Assembly (NCBI RefSeq): GCF_025698545.1
Contig: NC_068569.1
Coordinates: 22,878,001-22,942,000, forward strand
Direction: 5' to 3'
DNA: 64,000 bases
From: Gossypium raimondii
Taxonomy: Eukaryota; Streptophyta; Magnoliopsida; Malvales; Malvaceae
Shown here piece after piece: positions 1 through 14,970 of this stretch. The number at the start of each line of letters is the position of its first letter. The stretch's first letter is position 1. The notes under the pieces were generated by a model. The model was given only the letters and a program-made list of their open reading frames with translations, had not been told where the DNA came from and did no database searches. A program made the position numbers and the translations under genes.

Positions 1-17
1 TTTGTATGAGTTTGCAG

Positions 18-2019
<2,002 letters not shown>

Positions 2020-3182
2020 AGCTTTTCTGTTCTTCCCGAAGCTATCGCTAATTTCCTCAAGTCAAGAACTCAGTTCGTTTATCAACACGTTAGAGAAGTC
2101 AACTATGCATTTCAAATTTTTACATGGCTTTTCATACCAAAAGGGTTGCACACAATGTTGTTGAGACCATTGTATGAAGGGGCCTTTGCATGTTATACCG
2201 AATTGAAATCCTTGAATCTGGATTATTGAATGATTTTTAGCATTAGCTCAGGTTGTTATATTCCTATTTCATTTCAAATGTTCAACCACCATTGATTGTC
2301 AATTTGTAGTTCATGAAGTTTTAACTTTGATGGCTTGGGATATTTTCTTTCCATAAATAATAATTCCTGTTAACATAAAACCTGGGGCAATTTCCACTAA
2401 AATCAAATCTTGGTTGAACGTTCTGGGTGTTTTCCCGGCTGTAATTTGTAATAATTTCATCAAGAAACCATAAGTTGATGTATTATTAATAAATTAATAA
2501 ATTAATTTTTATATTTTTATTTTTAAAAGTTTAATTTTACTTTTTAAATTAATTTCTGTCACTTTTAATTATATTACTACAATTTAACAATGTTAATAAT
2601 TAGACTTAAATATTAAAAAATATAAAATTAAATTACAAATTCAAAAAAATATGGGTGCCTATGGTATATTTTAATGAAAGAAATATTATCCGAAATATTA
2701 TCCTTATGGTTTTGGAGGTGAAAATAAGTAAATTGATACTATAAAAATTCAAAACAATTTAATTTTGTTAATTTTGAAAGTTAGACAATTAATTATTGTA
2801 GTAATGTCTTCTTTAATGGTATATTATTTTGATTGGTATAATAATAATTTTAACTTTTAAAATTTATATATTCTGTTAATTTAGTTTAATTTTAACAAAT
2901 TTATCTTGCATCATTTATGTTGAGGGATTTAGGGTTGAATTTGTTGAATATCTTATAATTAAGGTTAAAATGATAAAATATGTACAATTAAAGGAAAGAT
3001 ATTATTGTAATGGAGAGTTTTTACCCTCATGGTCATGTTCAAGGTGTTGAGCCCAGTAATGGTGGCTAATCCAATTAACCAGCGGTGTCCTAAAGCAACT
3101 AATATTCTTCCGACTTTGATTGTCATAGTCGTGTATCTGGGTAATCTAAAGCCTCTTGTCTCTCCTAATCCTTGCTAAGCCG
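2020..3182. other. 3' UTR and AT-rich intergenic DNA
   Basis: The first few hundred bases are the probable 3' UTR of the RPT4 gene, with several AATAAA-like sites (for example near 2355). From about 2470 the sequence becomes very AT-rich with no credible reading frame. I see no gene here. Confidence 0.6.
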
Positions 3183-3197
3183 CTTTAGCTTGTATTT

Positions 3198-3408
3198 TTT
3201 TGTTCATTAAAACAACCAGAAACAGGAAACAATCCTTACAACAAGCTCAAAAGAGCAGCGGGGGGCGAAATCGCCTAATCAAGGGGACAAGTCCTTAAAC
3301 GGGTCTTGCCAGCTACCCAATCGGCTGCGGCACTTGCACCCCTATTCACAAAACGAAAATCAACACCAAAAATGGGCAGAAAGGAGAAGGATATCATATA
3401 CTCGATCA
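3198..3408 (-). mobile_element. 5'-truncated LINE (L1-type) insertion, RNase H tail fragment
   Basis: A 211 bp insert bounded by a perfect 15 bp direct repeat, CTTTAGCTTGTATTT, at 3183-3197 and 3409-3423. Such a target-site duplication, a T-rich stretch at the left end (the poly-A tail read backwards) and heavy truncation are the marks of target-primed LINE insertion. On the minus strand one frame reads DFRFVNRGASAAADWVAGKT, like the end of the RNase H domain in plant L1-type elements, followed by an in-frame TAG, so it is dead. It lies within 100 bp upstream of the next gene's start codon. What I see is the duplication and the frame; the LINE assignment is family knowledge. Confidence 0.8.
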
Positions 3409-3501
3409 CTTTAGCTTGTATTTGAGTGATTAAATCTTTATTGTTGATCCAAAACTATAAGGAAAGTGACAATAACGTTTCAAAAGCCACACTTTCGGGA
3501 G

Positions 3502-6166
3502 ATGGAAATTTGTCAATTATCAGGACATTTTTTCTCAGGCATTCCCCTTCAATTTAACCATCGTTTACGAAAATCAGCTAGAACCCCAAAGTTTTTAACT
3601 TATGCGAATGGGGTTAGCTGTTACCAAACGGAGAAGACGGGCCAAGATTCTCAGAATCGGATGTTTATTCTTGGCATGGGTTTTGTCGGACAATTCTTTG
3701 CTGAGGAGCTCCGGAATGAAGGCTGGTAAGATTTCCTAACTATCCACTATCTGTAATTTATTAAAATTTTAAAGAATTCATTCATCGTTGGTTCATTTCT
3801 ATGCTTCTATATGTAGGATTGTCTCTGGGACTTGCACAAGCATGAAGAAGAGAAATGAAATTCAGGAAAGAGGACTCGATGTTCTACTTTTTGATGCAAA
3901 TCAGCCAGAGTAAGTTTTAGTTTTTATTTAATTTCATTTGCAATTATGTCTGTATATTGCATCTTGCTTCTTTTTATTTGCTTTTGTCATAATTTCCTTT
4001 TTGTAATGATTTTTGCTTCATGTTTTATGTTCTATAGGATGGGTACCATGAATACATTGAAATCCTATACACATCTTCTTGTCTCAATTCCTCCTATTAT
4101 GGGTATTGGTGATCCGGTATGCTGAGAATGTTTCGGTGCCTACTGTATTTGATCCTTTTTCGGCCAACATGCTCATTTTTTTGAGGTTTTTAATTTGGCA
4201 TATTTTTTTTCATTTGTTGATTTTTAGATGCTTCAACATGGAGAACTTCTAAGAAGTACAATGATAGATGGCAATCTTCAGTGGCTCTGTTATTTGTCCT
4301 CTACAAGTATACCTTTCATCATATTCATATCTGCTGTTTTGCTGAACATAGCATGCATTAATGCTTGAATATCTGCAAGTAATCTATATCAGCTTAATGT
4401 TCTGCTTTAAAACTTGAAAAACTATCTAGCCATTGTCATGTTCACACTGTTCTGCGGCTTTACTCATCAATAGAGGGGACTATGGTATCTGTTGGAGAGC
4501 TTCGTTGTGTATTTTAGAAGTTCGTCTTCCTTGTAAAGGACAAAACCTTGCACCATTTACTCCTTAAAAGTAATAGTACAATTTGATACCTCATGCCTAA
4601 CAACCTCATTATGTTTAGCAAAACTTATCTGGCATGGAAATCCACTGTGATCTTAACAGGTGTATATGGGGATTGTGGTGGTGCATGCGTGGACGAGGAG
4701 TAAGACCAAGACCATACCCACATAGACTAGTGTTTTATAAATGACTCCCCATTGGGAGTACTAATTTCCTGCATTATATAATTGCAGTTTCCTTGCTAGC
4801 CCTACAAATGAGATGGCTAAATTGAGGTTAGTTGCTGAGCAAGGATGGTTGAATCTAGCACATGATGTTGGGATCAAGGCACAAGTATTCCGACTTGGAG
4901 GTATCTATGGCCCTGGTAGAAGGTTTGATAGTTTTCATAACCAGTAGTTTGATGCTTAGAATTACTATTTAGTAAGGAACTCACATGTTAGCACGAGTTT
5001 ATTTTATGAAGATGGTGATATTAGGTAAATTTTGGCCTTTATAGTTCATGTATGATTAGCTATGTAAATCAGCTCCACCTTTGTATGTTAATGCTATCAG
5101 CAGATCATTATTCAAAAAAGAAGTTATCAGCAGATTTGTTCTATGTTGTTTTGATTCTTCATTTTCCTTAAAAGTATCCATGTCCAGCACCCATACCTGG
5201 CATATACAAGTCAAATGCATGGGGTTAAGAAATTCCAAAAACTATTTGCATACATAGAAAAATTGGAAAAAATTTAATATACTCGTGATCCACACCAACT
5301 GTGTTTGAGTTACTCTAATACTGGTTATAAATGTTCATTTAAATTAATAATGTCATTATTAATCATCAATGAATTTAAATCGAACTTTTCGTGTCATAAA
5401 TGTTCATTTTAGCTTATTGTTGTGCACTTCAAGTTCTGCACAAACTTTCAGGAGGCTTATGAGTGAGAACTGCTTCTTTCCTTTGCAGTGCCGTTGACAC
5501 AATAATTAAGCAGGGACCTTTATCAGAATCCCAGAAACGGAGAGTTGCTAAACAATTCACGTCCAGAGTTCACGTGGCGGACATTTGTCAAGCACTCAAG
5601 GCCAGCATTCGCATCCAACTCTCCAGGTATGCTTTAATTATCAGCTGCAGTTAGGTTCGCTAGTGAATTTTTACTGAATAAGTATCAATTGAAGTCCATT
5701 TGATTAAGAATTCAGAATATCATACTACAATCTACTTTCAAGAAGAGATTTGGCATCAAAATATCAGTTTGTAATTCGACAACCTCCATCATGCAGAATC
5801 AAATTCATGATTCTTGGAACTTCTAATAACCTTCTAAATATCTTGTCTATGGCATCTAGATATCGAACCAGTCATTATGTTGTAACTTTTTTCAGGAGAA
5901 TTTACAATATTGTAGATGATGATCCAGCATCTCGGAAAGAGGTATTTGCTTATGCATTGGACTTGGTTGAGAAAAAGTGGCCTTCTCTGGTCAAGGAAAT
6001 CACTTCTCATGAGAGAGCTGAACCATTTGTTCAAAAAACAACTTTAAAAGGTGAGAAACGAGTTTCTAATGCGCATATGAAGAATGAATTGGCTGTGCAG
6101 CTTCTTTATCCAAGCTATAAATCTGGATTACAGAGCATAATCGACCAGATTGGGAACCCATTTTAG
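3502..6166 (+). CDS. YeeZ-like NAD(P)-binding Rossmann-fold protein (epimerase/dehydratase family)
   Basis: Eight exons: 3502-3725, 3817-3909, 4038-4116, 4228-4306, 4660-4699, 4788-4922, 5489-5626 and 5896-6166, giving 352 residues with all junctions in phase. The first 50 or so residues are rich in S, T, R and K and precede the fold, which suggests a plastid transit peptide (inference). The nucleotide-binding glycine motif ILGMGFVG is near residue 56. YLSSTSVYGDCGG carries the extended-SDR serine and tyrosine (YGD), and QVFRLGGIYGPGR is the typical downstream motif. The family is the extended short-chain dehydrogenases annotated in plants as protein YeeZ; the substrate is unknown. I chose ATG 3502 because it is the first ATG in this frame after an upstream stop. 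The gene faces the AAA-ATPase gene tail to tail, 430 bp away. Confidence 0.9.
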
Positions 6167-6595
6167 CTATAAATCTGTATGCATTTCACCAGCGTTCATT
6201 CTTGGCTAGTTTTAGAGACTTTTTTTTTAAGGCAAAACCACAAGGTTGCGTAACTGTGAAGTAACAAGCTTTGTTGTTTTTGTTGTTCTACTGTAAATAT
6301 GTCATGCCTTATTGAAGTTATTTATGTCTGAATCTTGCTCTTATTGCTTCCCTGACTGTACTAAGCGACTGCAATCGGGCATCTGTAGAAAACTATAAGT
6401 CATCCATTCTCAAATCAACTCAAGACCAAGACATTACAACGGCAAAGGACGGTGCAATTCAGTTTGAACATAACATAATTGTGATGTTTTTATTTATTTA
6501 TTGATATTCAGCTTGAACAGGTTATTTGTTTTTTTCTATCTGCAGCAAAAAGAATGGCAGTAACAGCTATTACAAAATCAGGTCCTAAACACTAT
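6167..6595. other. Shared 3' region between convergent genes
   Basis: This 429 bp gap holds the 3' UTRs of two convergent genes. No reading frame, repeat or RNA gene is evident. Confidence 0.6.
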
Positions 6596-7993
6596 TTAAA
6601 TATTCAAACTACCGTCCTGCACCTCAGTGTTAGCCCTGTTATGAAACCATTTGATAAGTCCTCGAAGAGCAACATTAGGATCTTCACATTTCATCAACTC
6701 TCCTGCAACCTCAGCTGGTGTTGCCTGAACCTTATCTAACCACCCTTTGATTTCACCAAAAAGTTGATGATCTTGAATTCGCAAGTAATTAGAAGCCAGG
6801 GTTTTGAAACCACTAAATGTGCAGTAAGACATATGGAGGTGCATATCCATGCGTCCTGGTCTTAGCAGCACTGGATCAAGACGGTCCTTGTGATTGGTTG
6901 TAAACACTATTATCCTTTCATCCCCACAACTTGACCACAGTCCATCAATGAAGTTCAGTAGACCAGATAATGTAACCTGCAGTAAAGGCACCAATGGTCA
7001 AATGAGCCAATAGATTTTAAGGGATATTTCATTATTGATGCATACCTTGTCATCTTCAGCAGAATCTAGTGAAGTATCAATGTCTTCAATGACAATTATA
7101 GATCCATTACCAGTACCAATTAATAATCTCCTCAAATCCGAATTGCATTGAATTTCTTTCAAATCCAAATCATAAACATCAAACTTAAGATAATTAGCCA
7201 TGGCAGCAACCAAACTTGACTTCCCTGTTCCAGGTGGTCCATATAACAAATACCCACGTTTCCAAGCCTTCCCTACTCTCCTGTAAAACTCTCTTCTCCT
7301 TGAAAACCTATCAAGATCTTCAATCAGTGCAGTCTTCACTGTTGGATCCATTGCCATTGTATCAAAACTTGCTGGATGATCAAGACTGATGGAACCCCAA
7401 TAATCAGTGCCATTGTAATCAACCGTGTGAAGCTTCAATGTCTTGTTCTTTTCTTTTATCTCTTTTGCTTTTTGAAGAAGGTAAGGCAAGTAAGAACCCA
7501 ACACCATCTCCCTGTTCTTCTTATGAAAACTCAGCTCGAAGTACCGTATTTCCTCCTTTAAAACCCCATTTTTGTTGTTTTTCTTTAACACATGGTTCCT
7601 CGAAGTAGACAGCAACACCCACTTCAACTTCACACCTTTGAATACATCCACCATTTCTTGATTCTTGTCGGTAGTCACTTGCAAACGCTTCTCTTTTTGG
7701 GGCTTGTTAACTTTGATCCTCGGCGTGGACGACGACAGCTTTTCGCCCAAGTAAACATTTGCGGCGTGGAAGACTTGATTGGCCGTGAGCCCGTCGGATT
7801 CTTCGATGACGACCGTGAGCTGAGAAGATAAAGAGGACGAAATCTTGTGAAGGTGTAAAAAGAGACGATCTTTGATGGATTCGGGGATGAAATCATTGGC
7901 GATGGTTCGTAAAAGAATGACGGAAGCGGTGAGAGAGGCGGTTGCTGACAGAATTGCTTCGTAGGAAGGCATAGCTTTGGTTGAAAACCACAT
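6596..7993 (-). CDS. BCS1-like AAA-type ATPase (ASD / HSR4-OM66 family)
   Basis: Two exons on the minus strand, 7993-7046 and 6976-6596, with a short GT-AG intron; 442 residues. The order is: a hydrophobic N-terminal segment at about residues 10-30 (AILSATASLTASVILLRTIA), a likely membrane anchor; the AAA-associated N-terminal domain; Walker [11 protein letters not shown] near residue 252; Walker B SIIVIEDIDTSLD near residue 300, interrupted just downstream by the intron; and the sensor/arginine-finger stretch FTTNHKDRLDPVLLRPGRMD in exon 2. Relatives are anchored in the mitochondrial outer membrane or ER and respond to stress, pathogens and salicylic acid. The C-terminus is short and lacks the long charged tail of many relatives. 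An alternative start is M8 (MPSYEAIL), which would leave the anchor intact. All catalytic motifs look whole. Confidence 0.93.
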
Positions 7994-8250
7994 TTTTTTT
8001 TCTTAGTGTGTAGAAGAGTCCATTTTCGGGGGGTTTTAGAGAGGTTTTAAGCTAAGAATTCTCTGGGAGAAAAAGTATTCATGCATAGGTTGCCTTTCCA
8101 GGCCCAACAAGGAAATCCAACAAAGAAGCCCACAATTTGTACAAGGAAAAGCTAAAAATATATTAGGCAGCCCAACGTGGTTTCCTTTGCAAATAGGAAT
8201 TAAAATTCCCAAATCTACAATTTCGTCAGTTCGGGTCAAAAAGCATAAAT

Positions 8251-8818
8251 AGCTCTAATTGTATTTTTTTAGTTTTTTTGCCCATTAAACTTTGTTTTTT
8301 TTTTCAAACTACTTTTTCTAACAGATTTAATGAAATTACCATTAAAAAATTTAACGAGAATGATGTAGAACATTTTTAATGAGATATAATTTAATACTTG
8401 ATAACAATAAAATAATTACATGTGAAAATAATAAAATAAATAAATCATATATGAAATTAAAAAATAACTCTTAATTTAAATAAAATAAATGTAATTATCT
8501 AAAAAATGTTTTAATAAATCAAATCGAAAATATTGAAAGTATACTTTCATTTTGAAACTTTTTTAGATAATTACGTTTATTTTTTAATTAAGAGTTATTT
8601 TTAACTTCATGAATTATTTATTTTATTAATTTCACATGTAATTATTTTATCGGGTTATCTAAGTAATAAATTACATCTCATGAAAAATATTTCACGTATG
8701 AAAGTCGACATCATCTCGTTAACTTTTTTAACGACACTTTCATCAAATCATTAAAAAAGCAAATTGATAAAAAAGAATATATGTTTATGGCAAAAAAGCT
8801 CAAAATACAATTAGGGCC
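8251..8818. mobile_element. Long foldback MITE-like element
   Basis: The two halves are imperfect reverse complements over roughly 250 bp each. The left arm begins AGCTCTAATTGTATTTTTTT and the right arm ends AAAATACAATTAGGGCC. Inner matched pairs include TAATTACATGTGAAAATAAT against ATTAATTTCACATGTAATTA. There is no coding capacity. I did not find a clear target-site duplication, so the superfamily is open. Confidence 0.7.
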
Positions 8819-11800
8819 AAAACATTTAAACGTTAGTGGCCAAATTTTTCATTTAGTCGAATTTTATTCAAATTCTTTTGGATTCTTAATTTATTGTGCT
8901 TTGTATTGATTTAATTTCAATTTGTACTTTTGCACATTAACCCTAATTTCTAATTAGTGCATCATTAATTAGAATTAGAAATTAGTTAGTAGAGTGATTA
9001 TACATATTTGACCTATACTTTATTTAATAATTAAATCCTAATAAATCTTAATCAAATTAGATCACTTTTGAACCGAGTTAATCTTTTATGATAGTAAATA
9101 ATAACATATTATATGTAATGTCCCAAAATCTTTTTATTCTTCTTTTCCATATTTAATATCAATTTGTATTATGTATGTAGTCTATTTATACTAAATATAC
9201 CTTTGAAAAGAAATAAAATGTATATAAATGTTGATGTTGACGACAAGAAGAGTATAAAAAAGGAGTTGTAGCAGTTTTGGTATTTGGAAAAGAAGAAAAG
9301 TGGGGGACCAATTTTGGTTTCAAAATAAAGGACTCATTAAATCTTATTAAAGTGGATCATGCCCCAGTTTTTGACCTACAAAATATTTCATTTTTGTTTT
9401 TTGTATTAGGAAAATTTCTTTTGTTTATGAAACCCTACATTTATTGTCTAGTGGTCTGCCCCCCTAATCCCAGTTTCCTCGTTGCTTCCGAGAAATTACG
9501 TTAAATCACTTGCAATTTTACAATAATTCAAACATCAATCATTGAAGTTATACTTACTAAAAAACAATCAACAATTTCGTTTTAATGTGTAATTTGGTAT
9601 AATTATACATATAAGACTTAAAATGTGATTTTTATTTTAATTTTTAATTTAATTTATATACATTTAAAGAAATAGATACATATTAGATTAATATAATAAT
9701 TTATAATGCAATATATCAACAATGAATTCCCTTGCTTTTTATTTTTTAATTATAACATATATTTAATTTTATATATATCTTTGTTTTAAATTTTTATTTA
9801 TTTTATAATATATATTTAGTTTAATTTTGCCAAAATTAACGTATTACGAAACATTATTTAAAAATTTGGGACAGAAAGGCATGATGGTTTGACGTTGGGA
9901 TTAGAGTCGAGGAAAAGCTATTGCTCTGTTGTCATTCTTATTTAATATTATAAATAAGAAGATCATAGGTTTGATAATTGATACCAAAATATTTTAGTTT
10001 TTTTAAAAAAAACAATGAATTATATTTAGATATACACTTATTTAAAAGACTTTTTAAAAAGTCAACACGAATTACTAAAATAATATTATATTGTTGATTG
10101 TGTGTTAGCACGATTGGTATGAGTATTATTGTTAATGTAGGAGGATGTGGGTTTGAGTGTGTTGAAACGTATTATCCTTTTATTTATGGGTTAAAGAGGG
10201 GTTTTGGGTAACTCTAGATATTGTCTTACAAAAATAAGATATAATCAAAATTTATAATGATTATTAAAAAGAAATGAATATTATATTAGAGGTGGCTGCC
10301 CCCTGGTTGAAAGGTTTAGAAAAGTGGAAAAAGGAGTGAGAGTTCAAGTGATGTTTTATTCAGCAACAACTAAATGAATATCATATATGACAGCTAGTGA
10401 GCAGTAGAACAGAAATAAAAATCACAATCTCTGGTTGCAGACAAGGATATTATTGTTCCAATATGAAGACAAATCTTATATTATAATAATATTTAAAATC
10501 AATTGGCAACTTGCCCTTTTTCACTTTTTCATAGTATAATAGATATTTACTATTGCTATCGCAACATGAAAGTAACAACTACCTTTGTATTTCAATATAA
10601 AATATTAATGGTTTCCCATTTATATATATGTGTAGCTGAATATAGCAGTAACAGGATATACTTTGTTTAAAAGAGATGCAATTTGCAGGTAATGGATATT
10701 GTGATGAAGTCAAGGTGATGCATGGTGTGTGCATATATATATATATAAAGTCGAAGGTTGAATAGAAATAAAATGATTATATATCTGCCATTTGTAGGGG
10801 AGCTTCCTGCATGGATCAAATAATTGTTTTTTCATCAACGCCCAGTTGACGGTTAATGCCAAGCTGCGAAACAACGAAAATGTTTGTAATGATGATGGCT
10901 TAGTAAATAAACAATGAACTACCCTCCCCTTTTTTGGTTAAATAATTTTCATGGGTAAGAGTTGATGATTATAAAGAAGTGAATCTTAACCTAAAATTAG
11001 ATTATCGGATAAAGATGTATATCTGATTCGAATATATATATAGGTAGGAATAGTACCCATAGCACACGAGAGGTTTGAACCCCACTCTGAACCCATTGTT
11101 CCCTAACAAACCACCGCCTAAACCACCATAGCCTCAACCCTTCTTTTTTATCCCAATGGGTCCTTTTTGTCAAACATCGAAGACCAAATAAAAACCATGT
11201 TCTTGAAAGCCTTGAATTATTGTACTGCAAACAGCTGGGCTTTCATAGTTTTTCAAACTTACTTGGTACTGTGGTCTAATCATAGGCAAATAATGAGAGT
11301 TTTTTTTACAAGGAAAAAAGGAATTATTAGAAGACATGACACAATATATCACTTCAAAGGGACAATACATAAAGCTGTTGGTGGGAGCTACTTTGTCCTT
11401 GGAATTGCAACTTTTTTTCTCTTTTTTTGTTCCAAGGGATTCTGAAGTTAAACCAAGTTTCGATAAACACGATTAAGAATGAGATTAAGACAAAAGTAGA
11501 GCAAAAGTTATTGACTTTCTTGCTAATGATTTGAAGCTTTTTGGTTGTAAATTCATCCACATTCTAATTTTATTTAATCAAATTATTAAAGTGCTTTCAT
11601 TTTCGACTGTTAATTCAAAGCACGTAAACGTGCGTTTCTCAATTGGTGGTGACATACAACACAACTCAATGCCAGTTTCCCTTTTCTAATGCACTTAAGT
11701 AGATATTATTGTAGAGGAATTATTAATAATAATAATTGAGATTAACAGTGTAATTTTTCATGATGGGGGGGCCGGGGGGTGTTCATGAAGCCAACAGTTA

Positions 11801-13963
11801 CCTTTTTTGGCTTCTTTTCATGCATTTCACAGCTCTTTTACATACTAGTACTATATATAGCTTCAGATTTTTTGGGTATTGATAGTCAAACACTGAAATT
11901 GGAATGCATATATTCTATGCAATAATCATCAAGAATTGGAAAGCAATTGAGGATTATGTACGAATGCTGGTTGAATCCAGGGTAAAGAATTTGATATTGT
12001 TTGAGACTTTACATTTTAATCTTACAGTAACTCTATATTTGATAGACCATTGAAAATTTTAAATAAATTTAAAATTAATATTTTCAATAACTTGATTCTT
12101 TATGTATGTTGATAATCCAAATTAAAAATAATCTGATAATTTTTTATAAAAAGTATGAAAAATAATAAATACACAAGAGTTACTTAATTATCACTTAATG
12201 ACAAATATTTTAATTAATTAATTATATTTTATTTATTTTAATATTGAATTATCCTATAAAAACTTTATGTTTAAAATTTGATTTTTGTTTAGAATAAGAT
12301 GAAATGTTTAAAATTAAGGATAAAATGTAAAATTTTATTTTATAATTTAAAATATCTATATTTATCAAACAATCTAAATATATTCCATAACCAGTTTTAA
12401 ATAATATATCAAACACTTTTATAATTTAAATTCAGTACTTAAATTTTTCATACTTAATGTTTAACACTTATTTTTCAACACTTAATTTTCTAATTTATCA
12501 TACAGCACTAATTAAAATACAAAACATAAGAAATATCAAAATAAAACAGAAAAACACAGTAAGGAAATGAATAAAATATAAAATAACTAAGGAATGTTTC
12601 CTCTAACCAAACTGATGATAAATATAAAGTATTTTGGCGCTTTTTCTTAAATTTTTTATTTCAATATTTTGGCTCTTGAATTGCCATAGTTGATAAATAA
12701 GAATTGGGATTTTGCTTTATTCATGAAGGATATTACCTAATTTGATATTTAAAGTACATTCAAATTCTCAATTTGGTATCTAAAATATGCCTCATTTATA
12801 TATTTTAGTCCATTTAAAAAAAATCTTATAGCCAATCACACAGCACCATTTGACATCTTTATGTAATTTTTTTCTTTTATTAAATTTATATACACATTAA
12901 GAATATAAAAATGGAAATAAATATATAAAAATTTAGAAATATATATATATATATATAATCTAGAAAAAATTATATAAATTATAAAAATAAAATTTACAAA
13001 AATACAATAATTGATAGTTGAAATTAATAATATTATTACAAAAATGTAAAAAATTAAAAATTTAAAAAAGGTATGAAAATATTTTTGTATAAAATTCTAA
13101 AATTTATAATTCTAAAATTATAAAAAGGTATTCAAGTTTTGCAATTTAAGTACTTTTTTAAAATTTATAACATTTTAATTTTATATATTATATATGATTT
13201 TTACATTTTTAATCAATATAATATATAATACATAAATTAAAAATAATTGACACTTGGCGTGTTCTAATAGCGCCACATGACCGCTCAAAGTCAATTTAAA
13301 TTTAATGTTTTTATTATAAATAAACTTAATTATCATGTGGCATTTTTCATTAGTCAAAACATGTCACATGACACTTTTCGTTAGCCAAAGTTGCTTAATA
13401 AATTTTTTAAGATCCGTTATAAAATGGACTTAAAATAAAGGAAATTAATACTTTCTAAAAAAGTTAATTACCAAAATTTAAAATGGTGAATTAAGTGTTT
13501 TTTAATAAAATAAACAGATAATGTAATAATTTGTTACTGAAAAGGAAACTCAAACATTCCAAAATTCGTACCAAACCCCAGTTCTGGTTGTACTGAAATT
13601 TTTACTAAACTGGGTTTTAAATCCGTAGATTTATCCAATTACATATCTATAAAAATAGTATTCGGCAAATTTGAGATTGAAGTTTCAATATCTGGGAACC
13701 ATTAACAACATCTTTTCTACCAAAAAAATGGATTGCATTTGATTCGTAAGTCAAGTAATAAACTCGGCAAAGCAGAAACACATATATTAGCTTGATGATC
13801 ATGGTGTTTGATCTGACTTCGATTGGAGTTTTGTGTTCATAGAACTTAAATAAATTATCTTATTAATTTTAAGCCGGGAAATATTATCACTGTACATCCT
13901 TAACAGTTATCAATACTATATGATCCTAAAACCTAATAATGTTGTAATTAACCTCCTAATGCT
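8819..13963. other. AT-rich intergenic region without a recognisable gene
   Basis: About 5 kb of AT-rich DNA with TA microsatellites (for example 10735-10748 and 12943-12957). Short frames such as the one at 11167-11445 show no known motif and no coding-like composition. The only structured item I see is a possible SINE near 10.1 kb, listed separately. Confidence 0.55.
10085..10260 (+). mobile_element. Candidate tRNA-derived SINE fragment
   Basis: Two blocks resemble an RNA polymerase III internal promoter. TTAGCACGATTGGT near 10105 is A-box-like and GGGTTTGAGTG near 10150 is B-box-like, about 35 bases apart. The following text, up to GTAACTCTAGATATTGTC, looks like a repeat family I associate with cotton intergenic DNA. 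I see no target duplication or clear poly-A end, so this stays a weak call. Confidence 0.35.
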
Positions 13964-14830
13964 TCAATAGGATAGGCATGCACTTTTCTTTTGTCCTAGT
14001 GTAACAGTGTTTTCTTGCAGTAGAGTTTTCTTTCTTTCAGCAATGAAACTATCTATGATCCGCTGAAACTCTTCGTTGCTCATTTCCTCCATTGATTTCC
14101 TCCGCGGCTCTATACCTGAAACCACCGTCTCTCCGCCGCCGCCTTCGCAGATTGATGTCTCGGATCTCCGAAACTCGATTGGCGCTCTTTGGTTTACAGA
14201 TTCCGAAACCGTTGATTGACTTCTTAGATACTCCTTTTCCCTGACTTCAGTTGATGAAACGGCAGGCTTTGTCTTTGTCGGTACTGTACGGTTCGCCGTC
14301 GTCGTCGTTGTAGGTTGTTCAACTGGTGAAAGGGAAGTCTTTGTCTCTCTAACCGTTTCAACTGTCGGTTCTAGCTGCTTTACAAGAGAAACCGGAGGAA
14401 CCGCCTTTTCTACATGAACAATTTGTTTGTCCACCATGCTCTCTTCCGCGGCAGGAACGGCAGTGGCGACGGTGGATCTGAGTATACTCCGGCGATAACT
14501 GCCGACGTATTCGTCGTAGATGTCAGCGCTTGTGGTTTGTTTCTGGGTGTGTTTTCCGCCAGACAATATATAAACAACAACGATGATGAAGTTTACAAGG
14601 ACAAAGGTGAAAAGAGGTTCATTAAAAGCAGAAACCAAACGGCGGCGGAAATCTCCGGTAACCTCGAGGGTGCCAGGGATGAAAGTAGGGAACCAAGACC
14701 ATGCAAACAAAAACAAAGCCAACAAAAATCCGGTTAAACGAAGTCCAATCTTCAACTTCTTCTCCATGTTGTACCTCCATAAAGCATCTTCTTTCTCGGC
14801 CTTGACGTTATCAAATTCAAAGGAAGCCAT
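13964..14830 (-). CDS. DUF4408/DUF761-domain membrane protein
   Basis: Single-exon gene of 288 residues. Two hydrophobic segments lie near the N-terminus: IGLRLTGFLLALFLFAWSWF (about residues 28-47) and LFTFVLVNFIIVVVYIL (about 74-90). They are joined by the FIPGTLEVTGDFRRRLVSAF stretch typical of the DUF4408 domain. A long Ser/Thr/Val/Pro-rich, probably disordered middle follows. The C-terminus holds the short DUF761 motif, MSNEEFQRIIDSFIAERKK, near residue 255. Plant proteins of this architecture have no settled biochemical role. I chose ATG 14830 (MASFEFDNVK) over in-frame upstream ATGs because the domain begins there and the upstream residues are translated leader, lying near a TATA box. 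GC content is clearly above that of its surroundings, as expected for a real coding exon. Confidence 0.9.
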   Translation of the reverse strand: MASFEFDNVKAEKEDALWRYNMEKKLKIGLRLTGFLLALFLFAWSWFPTFIPGTLEVTGDFRRRLVSAFNEPLFTFVLVNFIIVVVYILSGGKHTQKQTTSADIYDEYVGSYRRSILRSTVATAVPAAEESMVDKQIVHVEKAVPPVSLVKQLEPTVETVRETKTSLSPVEQPTTTTTANRTVPTKTKPAVSSTEVREKEYLRSQSTVSESVNQRAPIEFRRSETSICEGGGGETVVSGIEPRRKSMEEMSNEEFQRIIDSFIAERKKTLLQENTVTLGQKKSACLSY

Positions 14831-14959
14831 AGTTTTGTTTACAAGAAAAATGACGGTGAAAGTTAAAAGGTTGCTTTCACAATTTATTGCAAGGAAAAAA
14901 AGAAAGAACTTTTTTTTGGGTTTTGTGAACTGAATGATTTGAAATGATGATTCGCAGGG

Positions 14960-14970
14960 CATTATATATA
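14960..14970 (-). promoter_or_regulatory. Probable TATA box of the DUF4408 gene
   Basis: Reads CTATATATAAT on the minus strand, about 130 bp upstream of the chosen ATG, with a pyrimidine-rich stretch between them. This fits a plant core promoter with a leader of about 100 bases. Confidence 0.55.

Noticed and set aside
11167-11560. Frames on both strands with hydrophobic ends
   Set aside because: No start context, splice partner or motif, and composition like the surrounding intergenic DNA.
14414-14933. Two overlapping plus-strand frames of 107 and 116 codons
   Set aside because: They are antisense to the DUF4408 gene, whose GC-rich exon keeps the opposite strand open. They have no motif.
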